Below are positions 57,846 to 64,000 of a stretch of 64,000 nt of DNA, one piece after another (positions within the stretch are counted from its first letter, which is position 1; each line of letters begins with the position of its first letter). The notes below the pieces were generated by a model. The model searched no databases. It worked only from the letters and a program-made list of their open reading frames with translations, and had not been told where the DNA came from. A program made the position numbers and the translations under genes. This DNA is from Christiangramia portivictoriae DSM 23547. Its GTDB lineage: Bacteria; Bacteroidota; Bacteroidia; Flavobacteriales; Flavobacteriaceae. The DNA lies in NCBI RefSeq assembly GCF_000423045.1, contig NZ_KE383971.1, positions 134,092 through 198,091 of the forward strand. Reading direction: 5' to 3'.

Positions 57846-58625
57846 TTAGAACTTCTTGAACATTGATTGCATTTTTTCCTGCTCTTCTTTAGCCAGTTCT
57901 TCATCTACAAGAATTCTACCGCTATGCTCATCTGTAATGATCTTTTTACGACCAGCGATTTCCATGATCACCTGAGGTGGAATAGTAAAGAAAGATCCTC
58001 CGGAAGCTCCCCTTTCTACAGGAACCACGGCTAAACCATTCTTAACATTCGTGCGAATTCGCTTGTAAGCAGTAACAAGTCTCTCTTCAATATTCTTTTC
58101 GTATTCTTTAGACTTTTCGATTAGTGCCTGCTCTTCTTTCTCAGTTTCCTTAAGAATTTCGTCCAGTTCACTTTTCTTGTGCTTCAGATGCGATTCTCTT
58201 TCAGCCAACTTCTCTTTTGTTTGAGAAATTACTTCTTTTTTCTGCTCGATCTTCGCCTTGTACTCGTTAATGTGCTTTTCTGAAAGCTCTATCTCAAGTT
58301 CCTGGAATTCAACTTCTTTGCTTAATGCGTTGAATTCACGGTTATTACGAACATTTTTTTGCTGTTCAGAGTATTTTTTGATCGTCGTTTTAGACTCCTC
58401 AATCTGGTTCTTCTTGTTCTTGATATCATTATCAATCACTTCGATATCCGCATCCAGTTTTTCCAGGCGTCTGTTCAAACCTGCTACTTCATCTTCAAGA
58501 TCTTCAACTTCAAGAGGAAGTTCTCCACGTACATTTCTAATCTCATCAATTCGTGAATCCACCAACTGAAGATCGTACAGTGATCTTAACTTCTCTTCTA
58601 CAGTAACATCGTTTTTTTTCGCCAT
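57846..58625 (-). CDS. Coiled-coil protein of the C4 zinc-ribbon (zf-RING_7) family, Cys ligands absent
   Basis: A 259-residue protein with a long antiparallel coiled coil (about residues 10-185), including NREFNALSKEVEFQELEIE. The C-terminal ribbon region reads ERGASGGSFFTIPPQ and later TDEHSGRILVD. In the zinc-ribbon family these positions are usually CxxC pairs (CGGC..., CPxCGRIL), but here they are Ser or Ala, so zinc binding appears lost. The gene is translationally coupled to the NIF3 gene (one-base gap), a pairing common in Bacteroidota. The exact function is unknown. Confidence 0.85.
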   Translation of the reverse strand: MAKKNDVTVEEKLRSLYDLQLVDSRIDEIRNVRGELPLEVEDLEDEVAGLNRRLEKLDADIEVIDNDIKNKKNQIEESKTTIKKYSEQQKNVRNNREFNALSKEVEFQELEIELSEKHINEYKAKIEQKKEVISQTKEKLAERESHLKHKKSELDEILKETEKEEQALIEKSKEYEKNIEERLVTAYKRIRTNVKNGLAVVPVERGASGGSFFTIPPQVIMEIAGRKKIITDEHSGRILVDEELAKEEQEKMQSMFKKF

Positions 58626-58626
58626 A

Positions 58627-59721
58627 TTATAAGTAATGTATTGGATTGGTATTTGTATCTGCTAAAATAAGTGCAAAACTACTAATTTTTTTGGTAAGAA
58701 AAGAATATAGTAAATTTTTTGTAAACTGTTCACTTTCATAGTGTCCGATATCTGCGACGACCAGCTTTCGCTCGGCTTTATAGTAATCATGATATTTTAG
58801 ATCTGCAGTGATAAATAGATCTGCTCCTGCTCTTTTTGCATTCTCAATCGCAAATGCTCCACTACCACCCAAAACAGCAACTTTTTTAATTGGTTTTTCA
58901 AGAATTTCAGAATGACGAATTCCTTTGCTATTAAAGGTTTTTTGAATCTGTAACAAAAAGCTCCTGGCATCTACCGGAGCTTCTAGTTCGCCAATCATAC
59001 CCATTCCTAAATGTTGATTCTTATTTTCAAGAGCATGGATTTCGTAAGCGACCTCCTCATAAGGATGACTCTGAAACAATGCACTCAGTATTCTGGATTC
59101 CAGGTGTCTTTTATAGGTAATTCCAATCTGTATCTCGTCCTCAAAATGAACGCTTCCTTTTTGACCAACAACAGGATTTGAATGCTCGTTTCCTTTAAAA
59201 CTTCCGGAGCCAGGCACGTTAAAGCTGCAATTATCATAATTACCGATATTTCCTGCTCCCGCCCTGAATAAAGCTTCTCTCACTTTTGTAGCGTCAGGAA
59301 CAGGGACATAGGTTTGCAGTTTTTTAATGGTATCGTTTCGTGGGATCAGAATTTGCCTGTTAATTAGTCCCAGCTTTTCGGCGATCATATCATTAACGCC
59401 TTTATGTTGATTATCCAACGCCGTATGAATGGCATAGATCGCAATATCGTTCTTGATCGCCTTTAACACGGTGCGCTCCACATAGTTCTTACCGGTTAAT
59501 TTCTTAAGACCTGCAAATATGATCGGATGAAAACTGATGATAAGGTTGCAATTTTTGGCAACGGCTTCATCTACGGTTGCTTCCAGGGTGTCTAAAGTAA
59601 TTAGCGCGCTCTTAATTTCTTCAGTAGCATCGCCAACAAGGAGTCCCACATTGTCAAAATCTTCAGCATATTCAAGTGGCGCGAATTCTTCTATAATAGT
59701 AATTACTTCTTTAATCAGCAT
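58627..59721 (-). CDS. NIF3-like dinuclear metal-centre protein
   Basis: A widely conserved protein of the NIF3/YbgI/YqfO group that forms hexamers with two metal ions per subunit; some members resemble GTP cyclohydrolase folds, but the cellular reaction is unsettled. Metal ligands are expected in ISFHPIIFAGLKKLTG, YAIHTALDNQHKGVND and the C-terminal DIGHYESEQF. The middle carries an inserted PII-like domain (YVPVPDATKVREALFRAGAGNIG), as in Bacillus YqfO. I start it at the ATG at 59721 (364 residues) rather than an upstream TTG. Confidence 0.92.
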   Translation of the reverse strand: MLIKEVITIIEEFAPLEYAEDFDNVGLLVGDATEEIKSALITLDTLEATVDEAVAKNCNLIISFHPIIFAGLKKLTGKNYVERTVLKAIKNDIAIYAIHTALDNQHKGVNDMIAEKLGLINRQILIPRNDTIKKLQTYVPVPDATKVREALFRAGAGNIGNYDNCSFNVPGSGSFKGNEHSNPVVGQKGSVHFEDEIQIGITYKRHLESRILSALFQSHPYEEVAYEIHALENKNQHLGMGMIGELEAPVDARSFLLQIQKTFNSKGIRHSEILEKPIKKVAVLGGSGAFAIENAKRAGADLFITADLKYHDYYKAERKLVVADIGHYESEQFTKNLLYSFLTKKISSFALILADTNTNPIHYL

Positions 59722-59728
59722 ATTTTGA

Positions 59729-59736
59729 TAATTTTG
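59729..59736 (+). promoter_or_regulatory. Promoter -7 element for lpxK
   Basis: TAATTTTG is an exact TAnnTTTG match, 71 bases before the lpxK ATG. No -33 TTG is well placed. Confidence 0.4.
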
Positions 59737-59807
59737 CAATCAGCCTGGAAATTGAACCGAGTGCTCAATTCAGGCTTCAGAATCAAAGATAATTATATTA
59801 AGCGTTT

Positions 59808-60812
59808 ATGCAGAATCCCAGAAAATTGCTTTTACCGTTTTCCATTGTTTACAAAGCGGTAACAGGGGTTCGTAATCATTTATATGATCAGGGATATTTG
59901 AAAAGTATGAATTTCGAAATTCCAGTGATCGCAGTTGGGAATTTGAATATGGGTGGTACCGGCAAGTCTCCTATGATCGAATATCTTATAGACCTGCTAT
60001 CAAAAAACTGGAAGCTTGCCACCTTAAGCCGAGGATATAAACGTGAAAGTTCAGGCTTCCAGATTGTACAGTTTGAAGATGCAGCCAGTAAAAGTGGTGA
60101 TGAACCTCTTCAGTTTAAGAACAAATTCCCGGAAATCACAGTTGCTGTAGATGCAAATAGAGTAGAGGGGATTCAAAAATTGAAACAACATGGCTCCAAT
60201 CTTATACTCCTGGATGATGCGTTTCAACATCGAAAGGTGGAAGCGGGATTTTATATTTTACTAACATCTTATAAAGATCTTTTTACGGAAGATTTTGTGC
60301 TTCCTGCTGGTAATCTAAGGGAGTCCCGCCATGGTGCCCGCCGGGCGAATGTGGTAGTGGTAACGAAATGTCCGCAGGATCTTTCAGGGAGCAAACAAAA
60401 CGAAATACGTTCAAAAATTAAGGCCTATTTTAAAGGTCCGGTTTACTTCAGTACTATTCTATATTCTGATATGATCGTAGGTCAAATTGAGCGTGTACCT
60501 TTAATCGATATCGAGCAGGAGGATTTTGTTCTGGTAACCGGCATTGCCAACCCTTCTGCCATGATTTCATACCTGGCTGAAATGAATATTGATCTGAAAC
60601 ATTTTAAATTTCCAGACCATCATAATTTTTCGAATGCTGAAATTGAGAAACTTAGTACTTATGATAAAATTCTTACCACCGAGAAAGATTATATGCGCCT
60701 GAAGAATACAAGGCTGTTAGATAAGCTCTACTATCTGCCAATTCAAACCAGAATACTATCTGAAGCTAAAAAATTTGATGATTTAATTTTGAGATATACT
60801 CAAAAAAAATGA
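59808..60812 (+). CDS. lpxK: Tetraacyldisaccharide 4'-kinase
   Basis: Inner-membrane-associated kinase that phosphorylates the 4' position of the lipid A disaccharide. Walker A is GNLNMGGTGKSP, near residue 45. TLSRGYKRESSG and LLDDAFQHRKVEAG are diagnostic of LpxK, as is the later RESRHGARRANVVVVTKC. HHNFSNAEIEKL and TTEKDYMRL mark the C-terminal half. The 334-residue length is normal. It indicates a lipid A-bearing outer membrane. It ends in a terminator that contains its stop codon. Confidence 0.96.
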   Translation: MQNPRKLLLPFSIVYKAVTGVRNHLYDQGYLKSMNFEIPVIAVGNLNMGGTGKSPMIEYLIDLLSKNWKLATLSRGYKRESSGFQIVQFEDAASKSGDEPLQFKNKFPEITVAVDANRVEGIQKLKQHGSNLILLDDAFQHRKVEAGFYILLTSYKDLFTEDFVLPAGNLRESRHGARRANVVVVTKCPQDLSGSKQNEIRSKIKAYFKGPVYFSTILYSDMIVGQIERVPLIDIEQEDFVLVTGIANPSAMISYLAEMNIDLKHFKFPDHHNFSNAEIEKLSTYDKILTTEKDYMRLKNTRLLDKLYYLPIQTRILSEAKKFDDLILRYTQKK

Positions 60813-60833
60813 GGTGCAAAGCACCTCATTTTA
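60805..60833 (+). terminator. Terminator overlapping the lpxK stop
   Basis: The stem AAAATGAGGTGC / GCACCTCATTTT has a 3-base loop, and the TGA stop of lpxK lies inside the left arm. Confidence 0.88.
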
Positions 60834-60917
60834 TATTGGCTAATTCAAATTATATGTGTTTCGTATCTTCAATATAATTCTACTAGCAATAACTTTACAA
60901 AGCCTGTGCCATTTTTC

Positions 60918-63146
60918 TTAAACCGTTGTTTCTCTGGCGGCTAGGTACTTGTTTATCTTGTGGAAAAATTCTTCGGTCTTATAAGGTTTGGGGATAATAT
61001 CATTAAAGCCATTCATATAAAACTCATCCAGATTATCATCGAGGGTCACCGCGGTTAAAGCAATAATTGGAATATCCGGATTAAATTTTCTAATCTCTAT
61101 GGTTGCTTCAATTCCCGTAATTCCGGGCATATGAATATCCATAAGAATGAGATCAAAATCATTGTTTTGAACCTTTTCTATCGCAATGGTACCATTATCT
61201 GCCACGTCGCAAATTACCTTGTTCTTTTCAAGGATCTTCCTGGTGATCATTTGATTGATCTTATTGTCCTCCACGATCAGGATATTCTTATCCTTCATAA
61301 TATCGTTGGTTAGAACGATATCTTTGGAAGGAGCTATAGCTTCAGTTGGTTTTGTTTCCAAAGTCTCTGCTTCGAACTGCAATTCGAAAGTAAAAGTAGA
61401 ACCTTTGCCCAGGTCGCTTTCCAGCTCAATTTCAGAATTTAGAAGACTTAGAAGATTTTTTACAATGGAAAGGCCGAGACCGGTTCCTCCAAATTTCCTG
61501 TTGATCTGGGTAGAGCCCTGTGTAAAGTTTTCGAAAATTGCTTTTTGTTTTTCCTTGCCAATTCCTTCCCCATTATCCTTGATCTCAAACTGAAGTGATA
61601 CGAACTTTCCATCTTGACGGGTTTTGTTTACGGCAATCCATATGTCACCATCTTCAGTAAACTTGATGGAGTTGCCAATAAGATTGATAAGTATCTGAGA
61701 AACTTTGAGTGGATCCCCAATAAGTTTGGCCGGGATATCCTTGTCGTAAGAAAAATGAAGCTTGGTGTTCCTATCGTCTGCTGAATTTTTTAAGGCGATC
61801 AACACATCTGATATACGCTTCTGAAGATCAAAATTAGTCTTCACGATCTCCACTTTGTTTGCTTCCAGTTTGTTGAGGTCGAGAATGTTATTGATTAGAG
61901 ATAGCAGGTATTCCCCGGAAAACTTCAGTGAATTTAAATGTTCTTTCTGGCTTTCCGTAGGGCTTTCCTCCAATAGCAGATGGGTGAGTCCTGTCACTGC
62001 GTATAGAGGCGTTCGTAATTCGTGCGTGATGGTAGTTAGGAACTGAGCTTTTGCCAGTGATGCTTTTTCTGCATTTTCCTTAGCCAGAATCAATTCAGAA
62101 TTCTTCTTTTGCAACAACTCATTTGCTCTGGCCCGTAGATTATTGTTTTTGTACAGGCTTAATGTAAGCAGCGATAATATGGTGATCAAGGCTACGCTAA
62201 GTATTGTCGTAAGTTTGTTTACTTTTAAAGTTCTTTCGGTCTCTGCCTGCTGAGCTGTAAGTTGATCTACAGTAGATTTCAGTGCCGAATTTCCTAAGCG
62301 GGCATTCGCTTCAGTTGCAAGCGCTTCTTTGTTTACATCGAAAATGGTTTCTCTAATTAAATTTCCCTGCTGAAGTAATTCAAGGGCGCTCGCATAATTT
62401 TTTCTTTCCTGAGCAATTTCACTCAAAAGATTATAACTGTACATGATCATGCCTGTATATCCTTCTTCCTTGGAGATATTCAAGGCATTTCTGGCAGCAA
62501 GTTCTGCTTTTTCGTAATTTCCGTCTTTCAGAAAGCCGCGAGCCATAAAATAGTTCAATCTGGACTTTTCGTACTGGTTATTCGATTCTTCAAGGTAAAT
62601 TTCTGCATTTCTCAATTCAGCCAGCGCTCTTGGTTTGGTTTCATCGTTATTGAAGTAAATAACAGCCCTGTTTAGAGCAATAATCCCCAGTTGCTCCCGA
62701 TTATTTTGCTGAGTGTAATATTTTTCTGCTAGCCCCAGATAATTCAGGGCCCTTGTATATTCTCTTTTCGAAGTAAGCAATTTGGAATACAGCACATAAG
62801 AATAGTTCAAACCAGCATCATCGTTGATCTCTCTTTGAATAGACATTGCTCTGTCCAGCTGACTAATTCCATTGTCGTATTCATGTCGAACATGATACAT
62901 CCTGCTAAGAATGGTGCTGGTGAGGGCGATATAGCTTTTCGCATCTATGCGCCTGGATAACTTTAAGGATAGATCTAATTGTTCCTGAGCCTTGTCAAAA
63001 TTCATTGTATTGATAGACACCTCGGCTGCTGCCAGCAGTTTTTTGATCTGTTCAGGTTTTGGGTTTTCTTCATCAATCCCGGACTCCTGGAATCCAAAGA
63101 TGGCGAAGCAACATACTAAAAGGATGAAACGCTTGAAGTTTTTCAT
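60918..63146 (-). CDS. TPR hybrid sensor histidine kinase / response regulator
   Basis: A 742-residue one-piece phosphorelay protein. A signal-like hydrophobic start (about 1-20) is followed by tetratricopeptide repeats to about residue 290, which should be the periplasmic sensor. A membrane helix lies around 310-335 (LTTILSVALITILSLLTLSLY). The HisKA box is TTITHELRTPLYAV with His375. The ATPase domain has LINLIGNSIKF, IKDNGEGIGKEKQ and FGGTGLGLSIVKNL. The receiver begins NILIVEDNKINQ, with phospho-acceptor Asp670 in ILMDIHMPG. No DNA-binding domain follows, so an outside partner is needed. The signal is unknown. Confidence 0.93.
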   Translation of the reverse strand: MKNFKRFILLVCCFAIFGFQESGIDEENPKPEQIKKLLAAAEVSINTMNFDKAQEQLDLSLKLSRRIDAKSYIALTSTILSRMYHVRHEYDNGISQLDRAMSIQREINDDAGLNYSYVLYSKLLTSKREYTRALNYLGLAEKYYTQQNNREQLGIIALNRAVIYFNNDETKPRALAELRNAEIYLEESNNQYEKSRLNYFMARGFLKDGNYEKAELAARNALNISKEEGYTGMIMYSYNLLSEIAQERKNYASALELLQQGNLIRETIFDVNKEALATEANARLGNSALKSTVDQLTAQQAETERTLKVNKLTTILSVALITILSLLTLSLYKNNNLRARANELLQKKNSELILAKENAEKASLAKAQFLTTITHELRTPLYAVTGLTHLLLEESPTESQKEHLNSLKFSGEYLLSLINNILDLNKLEANKVEIVKTNFDLQKRISDVLIALKNSADDRNTKLHFSYDKDIPAKLIGDPLKVSQILINLIGNSIKFTEDGDIWIAVNKTRQDGKFVSLQFEIKDNGEGIGKEKQKAIFENFTQGSTQINRKFGGTGLGLSIVKNLLSLLNSEIELESDLGKGSTFTFELQFEAETLETKPTEAIAPSKDIVLTNDIMKDKNILIVEDNKINQMITRKILEKNKVICDVADNGTIAIEKVQNNDFDLILMDIHMPGITGIEATIEIRKFNPDIPIIALTAVTLDDNLDEFYMNGFNDIIPKPYKTEEFFHKINKYLAARETTV

Positions 63147-63190
63147 TTATGGAAAAATAGCTAGAAGCTTTAATAAGTTGTTAAATATAG

Positions 63191-64000
63191 CTATTTATCG
63201 TTAACAAGTGAAATTAAATCGATAAGACGATTAGAGTAACCAATTTCGTTATCATACCAGCCAATCAGTTTGATTAAAGTTCCATCGATTACAGAGGTCA
63301 TTCCGGCATCGAAAATGCAACTATTCTTATTGTCCAGGATATCTACAGAAACTATAGGATCTTCAGTATACTCCAGGATTCCCGACATTTCATTTTCTGA
63401 AGCTTTTTTGAAAAGCTGGTTCACTTCTTCTATGCTCGTAGATTTTTCCACATTCAATGTCATATCAGTAAGAGAGCCATTTGGAACCGGAACCCTGATG
63501 CCGCATCCTCCAATAACTTCGGTCAGGTCTGGGAATATGCTCGTAAGTGCTTTTGCTGCACCAGTAGTGGTAGGAATAATGGATTGTGCTGCCGCCCGAC
63601 TTCTACGTAAATCTTTATGAGGTTTGTCATGCAAACTCTGGTCTGATGTAAAGGAATGAACAGTGGTGATATAAGCCTGTGTAACCCTTAATCGATCATG
63701 GATCACCTTTAGCATTGGTGCTGCATTATTAGTCGTGCAGGAGGCATTTGAAATAATTTTTTCATCACCGGTTAGAATTTCTTCATTAACACCCAATACG
63801 ACCATCTTTATGGCATCGTCCTGTGGAGGTACCGATAGAATGACTTTTTTAACACCATTCTTCAGGTGTGGCATTAAGACTTCGGTCGTTTTGAATTTAC
63901 CGCTACTTTCTATAACCATCTCCACTCCAAACCTATCCCAGGGAATATCTTTCGGACTTTGAAAATTTAATAGCGGAATAATACGACCATCCACAATTAT
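63191..64000 (-). CDS. gap: Glyceraldehyde-3-phosphate dehydrogenase (N-terminus beyond window)
   Basis: NAD-dependent glycolytic enzyme. The frame remains open through the window edge, with IIVDGR before the apparent GTG at 63994, so the Rossmann start is missing and only about 270 residues are visible. The catalytic Cys is in SNASCTTNNAAPM and the family stretch AYITTVHSFTSDQSLHD with its His follows. RRSRAAAQSIIPTTTGAAKAL, RVPVPNGSLTD and the terminal WYDNEIGYSNR are all normal. The coenzyme-specificity region lies partly outside the window, so NAD versus NADP use cannot be settled. Confidence 0.95.
   Translation of the reverse strand: MIVDGRIIPLLNFQSPKDIPWDRFGVEMVIESSGKFKTTEVLMPHLKNGVKKVILSVPPQDDAIKMVVLGVNEEILTGDEKIISNASCTTNNAAPMLKVIHDRLRVTQAYITTVHSFTSDQSLHDKPHKDLRRSRAAAQSIIPTTTGAAKALTSIFPDLTEVIGGCGIRVPVPNGSLTDMTLNVEKSTSIEEVNQLFKKASENEMSGILEYTEDPIVSVDILDNKNSCIFDAGMTSVIDGTLIKLIGWYDNEIGYSNRLIDLISLVNDK

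Overview
The window looks like chromosomal DNA of a marine Flavobacteriaceae bacterium (phylum Bacteroidota), most like the Gramella/Christiangramia group. This is inferred from protein features, not from a database search. The signs are a type IX secretion (T9SS) type B C-terminal domain, a single fused SecDF, a flavobacterial FtsZ with a long acidic linker ending in NNSFLHDNVD, many SPII lipoproteins, few Shine-Dalgarno sequences, and promoter -7 elements of the Bacteroidota type TAnnTTTG. Most of the window is ordinary core genome. There is no prophage, insertion sequence or CRISPR array.

Layout. 1-10.3 kb: the distal part of the division and cell-wall cluster, mraY (5'-truncated)-murD-ftsW-murG-murC-ftsQ-ftsA-ftsZ, tightly packed and closed by a terminator. 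10.3-15.7 kb (minus strand): a small membrane protein, a lipoprotein inorganic pyrophosphatase, an unknown lipoprotein, a HerA/YjgR-like ATPase, an LD-carboxypeptidase and an S13 D-Ala-D-Ala carboxypeptidase; the last two are murein enzymes. 15.7-26.3 kb: queE, a DUF2911 protein, asnB, gyrB, a beta-barrel protein, mdh and secDF. 26.3-27.05 kb: about 740 bp without a credible gene but with tandem and inverted repeats. 27.05-30.85 kb (minus): folE-cysS-yidD-lgt-DUF192. 30.9-35.6 kb: a T9SS-exported surface protein, a FadL-like outer-membrane protein and a low-complexity lipoprotein. 35.7-37.8 kb: proS, two identical tRNA-Glu genes and rpsT. 37.8-39.4 kb (minus): a pepE-like peptidase and glsA. 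39.5-45.9 kb: three tandem paralogous exported proteins, a DUF6702 protein, an M1 metallopeptidase, tatA and a PAP2 phosphatase. 45.9-49.6 kb: an O-methyltransferase, kynU, a lipoprotein, a broken SDR gene and a 51-residue membrane protein. 49.7-53.3 kb (minus): a photorepair operon, flavin reductase-DUF2256-cryptochrome DASH-FeS photolyase. 53.4-64 kb: a coiled-coil protein, an Old Yellow Enzyme, kmo, an exported MsrA with a Cys-rich lipoprotein, a zinc-ribbon-family coiled-coil protein with NIF3, lpxK, a TPR hybrid histidine kinase and a truncated gap.

How the genes fit together. Envelope building dominates: murein precursor synthesis and division, murein trimming, lipid A (lpxK), lipoprotein maturation (lgt), and Sec, Tat and YidD export functions. 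A second theme is light and oxidative stress, seen in two photolyase-family proteins and MsrA. kmo and kynU belong to a kynurenine branch of tryptophan use. No clearly new multi-gene system is visible. The best leads are the three-paralog exported cluster, the repeat-bearing gene desert, the SDR pseudogene explained by a slippage deletion, the compact photorepair operon with DUF2256, and lineage-specific losses of metal-binding or active-site residues.
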